Positions 1 through 6,361 of a DNA stretch of 38,104 bases are shown piece after piece. This DNA comes from an uncultured Eubacteriales bacterium (GTDB lineage Bacteria; Bacillota; Clostridia; Oscillospirales; Oscillospiraceae): positions 1 to 38,104 of the forward strand of contig URST01000012.1 of NCBI GenBank assembly GCA_900550585.1, given 5' to 3'. The position numbers were made by a program, and so were the translations under genes. Under the pieces are notes generated by a model, which searched no databases, was not told the DNA's origin, and was given only the letters and a program-made list of their open reading frames with translations. Each line of letters starts with the position of its first letter. Position 1 is the stretch's first letter.

Positions 1-283
1 GGGCCGTCAGCATGGCCAGCGCCTCCGCCTCGTCGGCGGGCTTGCCCAGCTTTTTGTCGTCCAGAAATACCATGGTGTCAGCGGTGATGACGATCTCATC
101 CGCTTCCGCCGGCACCGCCTGGGACTTCTCCCGGGAGATATAGCATACGATCTCCCGCGGTGTCAGGCCGTCGGGGTACCACTCCTCCACCTGGGGCACG
201 CGGACGGTAAAATCCCGGATGCCCATCCGCTGCAGAAGCTCCTGCCGCCGGGGAGATCCGGAGGCCAGTACGATCCTTGCCAT
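1..283 (-). CDS. maf: Maf-family nucleotide pyrophosphatase (3' truncated by window edge)
   Basis: The minus-strand frame opens at ATG 283 and runs off the window edge; 94 codons are visible. The N-terminus MARIVLASGSPRRQELL is the Maf signature (ASxSPRRxxLL, phosphate-binding loop), and ITADTMVFLDDKKLGKP around residues 67-83 is the second conserved block with the catalytic Asp. Maf proteins hydrolyse non-canonical or modified NTPs to the monophosphate and have been linked to septum inhibition in Bacillus. The start lies 5 nt after the dut stop, so it is probably the last visible gene of the zapA-U32-dut-maf operon. A second house-cleaning pyrophosphatase next to dUTPase makes functional sense. 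The C-terminal half is not visible. Confidence 0.93.
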   Translation of the reverse strand, partial: MARIVLASGSPRRQELLQRMGIRDFTVRVPQVEEWYPDGLTPREIVCYISREKSQAVPAEADEIVITADTMVFLDDKKLGKPADEAEALAMLTA

Positions 284-288
284 GCCGC

Positions 289-738
289 TCACCGCCCTGT
301 GGAGCCAAAGCCGCCGGCGCCCCGTGCCGTCTCGTCCAGCTCCTCCGCCTGCACCACCACGGGCCGCACCACCGGCGTCACCATCAGCTGAGCGATGCGG
401 TCGCCGGGATGGACGGTGTAGGGGCCGTTCCCCAGATTCACCAGTCCCACGCCGATCTCACCGCGGTAGTCGCTGTCGATGACGCCCACACCGTTGGACA
501 GGCACACGCCCTGCCTGATGCCCAGCCCGCTGCGGGCGAACACCAGCGCCACATAGTCCGCCGACGGCAGGGCGATGGCAATACCGGTGGGGATCAGCTG
601 CCGCTCCCCGGCGGCCAGCGTCACCGGCAGGTCGATGCAGGCGCACAGGTCCATGCACGCCGCCCCCGCCGTGGCAAAGCGAGGCAGCGGGATCTCCGTC
701 CCGATCTTGGGGGACAGAGCCTTGATCTTCAACTCCAT
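289..738 (-). CDS. dut: dUTP diphosphatase (dUTPase)
   Basis: A 149-residue homotrimeric-type dUTPase, close to the usual length of about 150. It hydrolyses dUTP to dUMP and PPi, which keeps uracil out of DNA and supplies dTMP synthesis. All five family motifs are visible: I TAGAACMDL (23-31, same spacing as the E. coli form), II ARSG (68-71), III GVIDSDYRGE (85-94, with the catalytic-water Asp and the sugar-stacking Tyr), IV PGDRIAQL (111-118) and V RGAGGFGSTG (139-148, the flexible P-loop-like tail that closes over the substrate). The enzyme looks complete and active. It sits between the U32 gene and maf on the same strand, 66 nt downstream of the U32 stop. That gap is AT-rich and could hold a promoter, but I could not define one. 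Confidence 0.97.
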   Translation of the reverse strand: MELKIKALSPKIGTEIPLPRFATAGAACMDLCACIDLPVTLAAGERQLIPTGIAIALPSADYVALVFARSGLGIRQGVCLSNGVGVIDSDYRGEIGVGLVNLGNGPYTVHPGDRIAQLMVTPVVRPVVVQAEELDETARGAGGFGSTGR

Positions 739-804
739 AGAAACACCTTTTTCTGCAAATATTGAAAACTATTCGTATTATCTGAATAAATTTATACCTG
801 TTGT

Positions 805-2883
805 TTACTCAACGCCGCGGTAAAACAGGCCCCGCGTCAGGTCCTCCGGCGTCCAGTCGCCGCCGTCCCGGTACCGCCGCAGCACGCGGACGCACTGCTC
901 CGGCGTCTCCGTGGTGAACCGCAGCCGCCCGTAGGTCAGGCCGCAGCGCTGCATCTCCGGCTTGTCGGCCAGAAACAGCGTTTTGCTGTTCTGTATCTCG
1001 CACCGGCAGCCGTAGCCGCAGGTCACAGGGAACTGCGCGCCGGTACGGTCGGTTAGGACGCTGCCCGCCCCGTGGGTGCAGCCCACGCTGCACCGGGTGA
1101 CGCAGTTTTCCGTCACCATCAGCGGCAGCCGCCCATAGACCACAGCCTCGCAGGGCAGGTACTTCTTCAGATCGCGGATCTGCTGCCACCGCAGCTCGAA
1201 GGACACCGCGGCGGAGTCCAGCCCCTGCGCCTGCCAGAACAGCAGGGCGCGGGAGTTGAAGATGTTCAGTCCGCAGTCGCCCCGCAGCGTCCGACCCAGC
1301 CCCCGCACGATGGGGAGATGTCCCAGATTGCCCACAGACACGGAGACCTCCGGGTGCCGCTGCAGCAGCTGCCGCAGGGGCGCCTCGTCCGCCGTCCGGA
1401 ATACACGGGGCAGCACGGCGCACAGCTCCGTTTCTCCCCAATCCAGCACGGCGTCCAGCTTATCCAGTTCCTCTATGGGCACATACACGATGGCGGGCTT
1501 TTCCGCCAGCAGCGCCGCCGTGACCTGCTCTGCCTTCAGCACGGAGCAGGTGAAGCGCATAGCCTGCCTGCCCGCCGGCGCATCCGGCAGGGGAGGGACG
1601 GGCAGATCCCGGCGGGCCGGGATGTCCTCCCGCCGCCTTGCAAGCTCCTCCAGCAGCTCCCGGCGCAGACCGTTGACGGCACTGGCGGGTACCATCAGCC
1701 CCTCGTCCAGCTCGATCTCGATACGGTCCGCCGTAAATACGGTGCCGCCGGTCTTGCTCAGCCGCTGCCGCAGCTCCTCCGCCGTCACCGCCCGGTTCCG
1801 GGCCTCCTCCGGCACATCGCCCTGCGCCATGGCCATGGCCACACCGCCGCTGGCGGTACAGGCGCCGCCCAGCCGCACCGGCTCACCCCGGCGCACCGTC
1901 AGACGGAGATTCACCGGTATTTTCCGGTTTTCCCGTCCGTTTTCGTATGTCTCGCGGGCGGCGGCAAACAGCTCCTTCGGTTCCGGTGCGTTCTCCGGAC
2001 GGGTGCCGAACATCTGGGGGCCCTTTTTCCCCAGCCAGTACCCGTCGGTGAACCCGCTGCGGGAGAACGCCTGCTCCAGCTGACGGCTCTCCTCCGCCGT
2101 AGGGCGGCGCTTTTCGTCCATGAGCCGCCGGTAGATGCCGGTGATGACCGCCACATACTCCGGCCGCTTCATGCGGCCCTCCAGCTTGAGGCAGTCCACG
2201 CCCATCTCCTCCATCTCCGCCAGATACGCCGACAGGTTGGCGTCCTTCAGGCTCAGAGGGTGTCCGCCCCGGCAGGGGCCGTCCACGCCGTAGGGCAGGC
2301 GGCAGGGCTGGGCGCAGGCGCCCCGGTTGCCGCTGCGCTCGCCTACCACGGCACTCATCTCACACTGTCCGGAGTAGCACATGCACAGCGCGCCGTGGCC
2401 GAATATCTCGACCTGGGCGGGGCACCCGGCGCAGATCTCCCGCACCTCGTCCCGGGAAAGCTCACGGGCCAGCACCACCCGCTCCATGCCCAGCGCGGCG
2501 GCCTCGTTGGCGCCGCCCAGGGTGAACAGGCTCATCTGCGTGCTGGCGTGGAGGGGCACGTCCGGCACGATCTCCCGCGCCAGCGCCAGCAGGCCCCAGT
2601 CCTGCACCAGTATGGCGTCCACGCCCATGGCGCTGGCCTTGCGCAGCGACTCCGCCGCCTGTACCAGCTCCCGGTCGGTCAGCAGGGTGTTCAGCGTCAG
2701 AAAGACCCGCACGCCCCGCAGATGGCAATACGCCACCGCCGACGCAAATTCCCCGTCGGTAAAGTTTTTGGCGCTGCGCCGCGCGTTGAACGCGCCGAAG
2801 CCCATATACACCGCGTCCGCGCCGGTCTGGACGGCGGCGATGAGAGAGTCGAAGCCGCCGGCGGGGGCGAGAAGCTCCATCAT
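805..2883 (-). CDS. U32 family protein (peptidase U32 / RNA hydroxylation protein, RlhA/TrhP type)
   Basis: A 692-residue U32-family protein opening MMELLAPAGGFDSLIAAVQTG. The family signature FGHGALCMCYSGQC (161-174), the GNRGACAQPC block (185-194) and GVDCLKLEGRMKRPEY (228-243) are present. C167, C174, C190 or C194, and C231 match the positions that bind a [4Fe-4S] cluster in U32 proteins. E. coli members RlhA and TrhP hydroxylate 23S rRNA C2501 and tRNA wobble uridine, and UbiU/V act in O2-independent ubiquinone synthesis; the old 'collagenase' name is doubtful for this class. Length and a second Cys-containing half (about 400-692) fit the long RlhA/DUF3656 type better than short TrhP, but I cannot assign the substrate. 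The start overlaps the zapA stop (ATGATG over TGA), so the two are translationally coupled. Confidence 0.9.
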   Translation of the reverse strand: MMELLAPAGGFDSLIAAVQTGADAVYMGFGAFNARRSAKNFTDGEFASAVAYCHLRGVRVFLTLNTLLTDRELVQAAESLRKASAMGVDAILVQDWGLLALAREIVPDVPLHASTQMSLFTLGGANEAAALGMERVVLARELSRDEVREICAGCPAQVEIFGHGALCMCYSGQCEMSAVVGERSGNRGACAQPCRLPYGVDGPCRGGHPLSLKDANLSAYLAEMEEMGVDCLKLEGRMKRPEYVAVITGIYRRLMDEKRRPTAEESRQLEQAFSRSGFTDGYWLGKKGPQMFGTRPENAPEPKELFAAARETYENGRENRKIPVNLRLTVRRGEPVRLGGACTASGGVAMAMAQGDVPEEARNRAVTAEELRQRLSKTGGTVFTADRIEIELDEGLMVPASAVNGLRRELLEELARRREDIPARRDLPVPPLPDAPAGRQAMRFTCSVLKAEQVTAALLAEKPAIVYVPIEELDKLDAVLDWGETELCAVLPRVFRTADEAPLRQLLQRHPEVSVSVGNLGHLPIVRGLGRTLRGDCGLNIFNSRALLFWQAQGLDSAAVSFELRWQQIRDLKKYLPCEAVVYGRLPLMVTENCVTRCSVGCTHGAGSVLTDRTGAQFPVTCGYGCRCEIQNSKTLFLADKPEMQRCGLTYGRLRFTTETPEQCVRVLRRYRDGGDWTPEDLTRGLFYRGVE

Positions 2884-3197
2884 CCCTTGCGGTTCTGCTG
2901 AGACTGCAGCTTGCGGCGCAGCTCGGCGGCCTCGTTCTTGGCGCGGCTGGCCTCGTCCAGATAGGTCTTCAGCTGGCGCCGCAGGTTATCGGCGTTCTCC
3001 TGTGCCTTGCACAGTTCGTCCGCCAGATTCACGGCGGCCAGCACGGCGGCATTGTCCCGGCTCATGTGGGCGCCGTCCATCAGCTGGCGCATCTCGCCGT
3101 CCACCATGGCGCCTACCTTTTCCATGTAGGCCGCGTCCTCCTCCGCCACCAGCGTGTACTCCGTGCCGCAGATGGTCATCGTTACCCGATTCGCCAT
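2880..3197 (-). CDS. zapA: Cell division protein ZapA
   Basis: A 105-residue ZapA: an N-terminal small beta/alpha domain (VTMTICGTEYTLVAEEDAAYMEKVGAMVDGEM split across residues 5-36) followed by a long helix rich in Glu, Lys and Arg (about 60-100) that forms the tetrameric coiled coil. ZapA binds FtsZ and cross-links protofilaments at the Z-ring. A good ribosome-binding site (GAGGAGG) lies 7 nt before the ATG. It is the first gene of the minus-strand operon and overlaps the U32 gene by 4 nt. Pairing zapA with a U32 gene is common in Firmicutes as far as I recall; no functional link between them is evident from the sequence. Confidence 0.93.
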   Translation of the reverse strand: MANRVTMTICGTEYTLVAEEDAAYMEKVGAMVDGEMRQLMDGAHMSRDNAAVLAAVNLADELCKAQENADNLRRQLKTYLDEASRAKNEAAELRRKLQSQQNRKG

Positions 3198-3258
3198 AGG
3201 TCAACCTCCTCTGTGTATCCGTAAAAATTCTACTGGTAGAGATGCTTATACAGCATCC

Positions 3259-3286
3259 ATTATAGCACAATTTCCCGGCGTGGAAA
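3259..3286 (-). promoter_or_regulatory. Predicted sigma-A promoter for zapA-U32-dut-maf
   Basis: On the minus strand there is a perfect -10 TATAAT (3264-3259) preceded by TGC, giving an extended -10. A -35-like TTTCCA (3286-3281) lies 16 nt upstream. It reads toward zapA, with a leader of about 55 nt. The leader contains a small GATGC/GCATC dyad (3241-3257). Confidence 0.7.
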
Positions 3287-3335
3287 GTGTATTTTGGCGA
3301 AAAGCGGAAATTTGTAAAAATGTGACCGCTCCTGC

Positions 3336-3364
3336 TTTACGCCGCTCCACTTTTCATGTAAAAT
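3336..3364 (+). promoter_or_regulatory. Predicted sigma-A promoter for the DnaD/DnaC-like genes
   Basis: TTTACG (3336-3341), a 17-nt spacer and TAAAAT (3359-3364) lie about 32 nt before the DnaD-domain ATG. A strong AAGGAGG follows at about 3381. This promoter is divergent from the zapA promoter in the same 200-nt gap. Confidence 0.6.
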
Positions 3365-3395
3365 AGGGGCACTGACAAAAAAGGAGGCCCTGTCC

Positions 3396-4316
3396 ATGAG
3401 CGGCTATATCCTCCGGGGCGGACAAGAGAATATGACCCTGCCCGCCGCGGCGGTGGAGAGCCTGCTCAAGCGCGGCGAGGGTGATGCGGCCTTGCTGTAT
3501 CTGGCGCTGCAGCGCTTTGGCCGGGGCGTCACGCCGGAGGAGCTGGAGCGGGCGCTGCCCACCATGAGCCGCCTGCGCATAGACGCGGCGGAGGGCGTGC
3601 TGCAGGAGCTGGGGCTGCTGCCCCGTCCCCAGCAGCCCCGTCCTGCACCGGCGGCGGAGCGGCCCGTCTACTCCACGGAGGACATCACCGCCCTGCTGAC
3701 GGACAACGAGGGCTTCCGCCTGCTGATCCCCCAGGCGGAGCAGCAGCTGGGCAAAAAGCTGCGCACCGCCGACCTGCAGATCCTGGCGGGACTGTACGAC
3801 GATCTGGGCCTGCCGGCGGACGTGATCTATCTGCTGCTGTGCCACTGCGTGGAGCGCGCCAAGGCCCAGTGGGGCGAGGGGCGCCGTCCCACCATGCGGC
3901 AGGTGGAGAAGGAGGGCTACCACTGGGCGCAGCTGGGTCTTTTCGACCAGGTCAGCGCCGCCGCCTACCTGCGGACGTGGAGCCGCCGCCGCCAGAAGAT
4001 GGGGGCGTACATGCAGGCGCTGCACCTGCCCGACCGTCCTCCGGTGGAGGCGGAGAGCCGCTACATCGCGGACTGGATGGACATGGGTTTTCCGCCGGAG
4101 ACGGTGGCCATGGCCTACGAGCGGACGGTGTTTTACAAGAAGGACATGAACTGGCGCTATCTCAACGGCATCCTGCGCCGCTGGCACGACAGCGGCTGGC
4201 ACACCCCCCAGCAGGTAGAGCGAGGCGAGGCCCGCAAGCCCGCCCGGACGCCGCCCAGCGGCGGCGAGAGCGGCGGACAGCAGAATGCGTGGATGCGCCG
4301 GTATATCAAGAGGTGA
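3396..4316 (+). CDS. DnaD-domain replication initiation protein
   Basis: A 306-residue protein with two DnaD-type helical domains. The first (about 100-185) contains LGKKLRTADLQILAGLYDDL and AQWGEGRRPTMRQVEKEGYHW; the second (about 215-285) ends in FYKKDMNWRYLNGILRRWH, the characteristic DnaD DNA-binding helix with its YxxxIxxxW spacing. DnaD proteins remodel origin DNA and help recruit the helicase loader during initiation and restart in low-GC Gram-positives. The C-terminal tail is basic and low-complexity (KPARTPPSGGESGGQQ). The gene is followed 4 nt later by a DnaC/DnaI-like loader, so the pair probably acts together in primosome assembly. The N-terminal 80 residues differ from the B. subtilis DnaD winged helix, so I do not give a gene symbol. 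Confidence 0.88.
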   Translation: MSGYILRGGQENMTLPAAAVESLLKRGEGDAALLYLALQRFGRGVTPEELERALPTMSRLRIDAAEGVLQELGLLPRPQQPRPAPAAERPVYSTEDITALLTDNEGFRLLIPQAEQQLGKKLRTADLQILAGLYDDLGLPADVIYLLLCHCVERAKAQWGEGRRPTMRQVEKEGYHWAQLGLFDQVSAAAYLRTWSRRRQKMGAYMQALHLPDRPPVEAESRYIADWMDMGFPPETVAMAYERTVFYKKDMNWRYLNGILRRWHDSGWHTPQQVERGEARKPARTPPSGGESGGQQNAWMRRYIKR

Positions 4317-4320
4317 CGAT

Positions 4321-5310
4321 ATGGCATACGACGGCAGGATCATGCAGCGGGCGCTGGCCCGCTTTGACGAGGACAAGCAGCGCCGCGCCTCCCAGCTGGA
4401 GCAGCGGCGGCGCACGGCCTTTGCCCGCGCGCCCCGGCTGGCGGAGATCGACACGGAGCTGCGGGGCACCATGAGCCGCATCATCTCCTCCGCGCTGGCC
4501 CGGGGCACCGACCCGCTGCCCGCCATCCGGGTGCTGCGGGACGAGAATCTCCAGCTCCAGCGGGAGCGTGCCCAGCTGCTGGCATCCCTGGGCTATCCGG
4601 CGGACTGGCTGGAGGAGAAGCCCGCCTGTGCCAAATGCGGCGACACCGGCTATGTGCAGGGCGGCGTGTGCCAGTGCCTGCGGGCCTACTACGCCCGGGA
4701 GCAGCTGGCGGAGCTGTCCCGTCTGCTGCCGCTGGGGGAGGACAGCTTTGAGACGTTCAGCTTCGACTGGTACGACAGCGCGGTGCAGCCGGACTTCGGC
4801 GTGTCGCCCCGGGAGAATATGGAGCGCAACTTCGACGTCTGCCGGGACTACGCCTATCAGTTTGCCCGGGGCAGCGGCAATCTGCTGCTGTCCGGCGGCA
4901 CGGGGCTGGGCAAAACGTTCCTCTCCGCCTGCATTGCGCGGGTGGTCAGCGAGAACGGCTTTTCCGTGGTGTACGACACCGCCGCCAGCGTGTTCAGCCG
5001 GTTTGAGGACGCCAAGTTCCGCCGGGACGACGGCGGCAGCGAGGACGCGGACCGCTGCATGAAGTGCGACCTGCTGATTCTGGACGACCTGGGCACGGAG
5101 ATGACCACCGCCTTCGTCCAGAGCGCCCTGTACCAGATCATCAACGGGCGTCTGATGGAGAAGCGCGCCACCATCATCAGCACCAATCTGGCCCCGGAGG
5201 ACATCGGCAGCCGCTACGGTCAGGCGGTGCTCTCCCGGTTGGAGGGGGAGTACGAGATCCTGCCCTTCTTCGGCGAGGACATCCGCCGCCTGAAGCGTGA
5301 GCGGCAGTAG
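4321..5310 (+). CDS. DnaC/DnaI-like ATP-binding helicase loader
   Basis: A 329-residue AAA+ protein. Residues 10-95 form a charged, probably helical N-terminus. A zinc-ribbon-like cluster CAKCGDTG...CQC (C103, C106, C117, C119) follows, as in DnaI. The ATPase then carries Walker A GGTGLGKT (192-199) and Walker B LLILDDLG (251-258), with a sensor-type STN later (IISTNLAPEDI). Such proteins load the replicative helicase DnaB/DnaC onto single-stranded DNA. An upstream in-frame ATG at 4285 lies inside the DnaD gene; I prefer ATG 4321 because AGAGGTGA sits just before it and the spacing from the DnaD stop is 4 nt. A strong terminator follows, which separates this pair from noc. Confidence 0.93.
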   Translation: MAYDGRIMQRALARFDEDKQRRASQLEQRRRTAFARAPRLAEIDTELRGTMSRIISSALARGTDPLPAIRVLRDENLQLQRERAQLLASLGYPADWLEEKPACAKCGDTGYVQGGVCQCLRAYYAREQLAELSRLLPLGEDSFETFSFDWYDSAVQPDFGVSPRENMERNFDVCRDYAYQFARGSGNLLLSGGTGLGKTFLSACIARVVSENGFSVVYDTAASVFSRFEDAKFRRDDGGSEDADRCMKCDLLILDDLGTEMTTAFVQSALYQIINGRLMEKRATIISTNLAPEDIGSRYGQAVLSRLEGEYEILPFFGEDIRRLKRERQ

Positions 5311-5327
5311 ATCTGTCAAATAACCGT

Positions 5328-5355
5328 AAAAAAGACGCCAAACGGCGTCTTTTTT
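5328..5355 (+). terminator. Intrinsic terminator after the DnaC-like gene (bidirectional shape)
   Basis: A 12-bp stem (six A:T pairs plus GACGCC/GGCGTC) encloses loop AAAC and is followed by TTTTTT. It starts 18 nt after the stop codon. Confidence 0.93.
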
Positions 5356-5420
5356 GCGCAAGACACAACTTTTCGCGGATTTCCCGACACTTTGCGCCCT
5401 GTTTCGCAGTATCCGCGCCG

Positions 5421-5426
5421 TATAAT
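5421..5426 (+). promoter_or_regulatory. -10 element (TATAAT) upstream of noc
   Basis: A perfect TATAAT lies 25 nt before the chosen noc ATG. No convincing -35 is seen at 15-18 nt. It lies inside the possible 20-codon N-terminal extension of the noc frame (5392-5451), which supports the internal ATG 5452 as the real start. Confidence 0.55.
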
Positions 5427-5451
5427 GGGACCACAAAGGAGGGGAGAGACC

Positions 5452-6279
5452 ATGAAAAAGACACAGAAGGAGTTCCTGTCCAGCCGCGTCCGCTACATAC
5501 CCATCAACACGGTGCGGCCCAACCCGCAGCAGCCCCGGCGCAGCTTTGATGAGACGGCGCTGCGGGAGCTGGCGGACAGCATCCGCGCCTACGGCATTCT
5601 GCAGCCCCTGACGGTGCGGGACAAGAGCGGCTTCTACGAGCTGGTGGCGGGGGAGCGCCGGCTCCGCGCCGCCCGCATCGCCGGCCTGCGGGAGGTGCCC
5701 TGCCTTGTGGCGGAGGTGGGGGAGGAGGACGCGGCGCTGCTGGCCCTCATCGAGAACCTCCAGCGCCGTGACCTGGACTATATGGAGGAGGCGGCGGCCA
5801 TCGCCCGGCTCATCCGGTGCTACGGCCTGTCCCAGCAGCAGGCGGCGGACAAGCTGGGCAAGTCCCAGCCCGCCATCGCCAACAAGCTGCGGCTGCTGCG
5901 GCTGACGACGCCGGTCATCGACTGCCTGCGGCAGTACGGCCTGACGGAGCGCCACGCCCGGACGCTGCTGCGGCTCACCGACCCGGAGCAGCAGCTGGCG
6001 GCAGCGCGGCACATAGGGCAGCGGGGGCTGAACGTGGCCCAGGCGGAGCAGTATGTGGACGCGCTGACGGCGGAGGACCGGACGCAGCCGCCCCACCGCC
6101 GCCCCACCTACATCATCAAGGATGTGCGGCTGTTCCTCAACAGCGTGGAGCGCGGCGTCCGCCTGATGCAGTCGGCGGGCGTCGGTGCGGAGGTGGGCCG
6201 CCGGGACACGGACGAGGAGATCCTCCTGACCATCCACATCCCCAAGCGCCGCCCGGCGGCTGTTGTTACGGAATCGTAA
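5452..6279 (+). CDS. noc: Nucleoid occlusion protein Noc (ParB/Spo0J family)
   Basis: A 275-residue ParB-family protein. Box I NPQQPRR (24-30), the CTP-binding GERRLRA (67-73), ENLQRRDLDYMEEA (101-114) and the helix-turn-helix SQQQAADKLGKSQPAIANK (127-145) are visible. GKSQPAIANKLRLL, LTERHARTLL and a C-terminus ending LLTIHIPK resemble B. subtilis Noc (GKGQSTIANKLRLL, ITERHARAL, QFTIRIPK) more than chromosomal ParB. Noc binds dispersed sites and blocks FtsZ assembly over the nucleoid. No parA is adjacent, which also fits Noc. The N-terminus before the ParB core is short (about 15 residues) and lacks the long acidic linker of B. subtilis Noc. Start ATG 5452 follows AAAGGAGGGGAGAG. Confidence 0.88.
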   Translation: MKKTQKEFLSSRVRYIPINTVRPNPQQPRRSFDETALRELADSIRAYGILQPLTVRDKSGFYELVAGERRLRAARIAGLREVPCLVAEVGEEDAALLALIENLQRRDLDYMEEAAAIARLIRCYGLSQQQAADKLGKSQPAIANKLRLLRLTTPVIDCLRQYGLTERHARTLLRLTDPEQQLAAARHIGQRGLNVAQAEQYVDALTAEDRTQPPHRRPTYIIKDVRLFLNSVERGVRLMQSAGVGAEVGRRDTDEEILLTIHIPKRRPAAVVTES

Positions 6280-6280
6280 C
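6265..6280. promoter_or_regulatory. Perfect inverted repeat at the noc stop, in the -35 region of the vanW-like promoter
   Basis: GTTACG-GAAT-CGTAAC is a perfect 6+6 dyad with a 4-nt spacer. Its centre lies about 41 nt upstream of the start point expected from the -10 at 6302-6307, the usual place for an activator site. There is no T-tract, so it is not a terminator. The function is inferred. Confidence 0.4.
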
Positions 6281-6298
6281 CCATTTCCGGCCGGTCTG

Positions 6299-6307
6299 TG
6301 GTATCAT
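6299..6307 (+). promoter_or_regulatory. Extended -10 promoter element for the VanW-domain gene
   Basis: TGG-TATCAT, an extended -10, lies about 55 nt before the GTG start. No -35 hexamer is seen; the corresponding position abuts the palindrome at 6265-6280. Confidence 0.5.
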
Positions 6308-6330
6308 GGGCAGACGCAGGGTATCTGCCC
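6308..6330 (+). other. 5'-leader hairpin of the VanW-domain mRNA
   Basis: GGGCAGA (6308-6314) and TCTGCCC (6324-6330) form a perfect 7-bp stem with a 9-nt loop, starting at or just before the predicted transcription start. It may stabilise the 5' end; no U-tract follows. Confidence 0.4.
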
Positions 6331-6361
6331 TGTAAAGACCGGAAAAAGGAGGGGACATTCC

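Noticed and set aside
1072..2901. A 609-codon plus-strand frame opposite the U32 gene
   Set aside because: Antisense shadow; the U32 frame carries all family motifs.
4306..6237. A 643-codon minus-strand open frame opposite the DnaC-like and noc genes
   Set aside because: It is antisense to two clearly conserved genes. Composition is His/Gln/Arg/Val-rich, as expected of a shadow frame in GC-rich DNA, and there is no recognisable domain.
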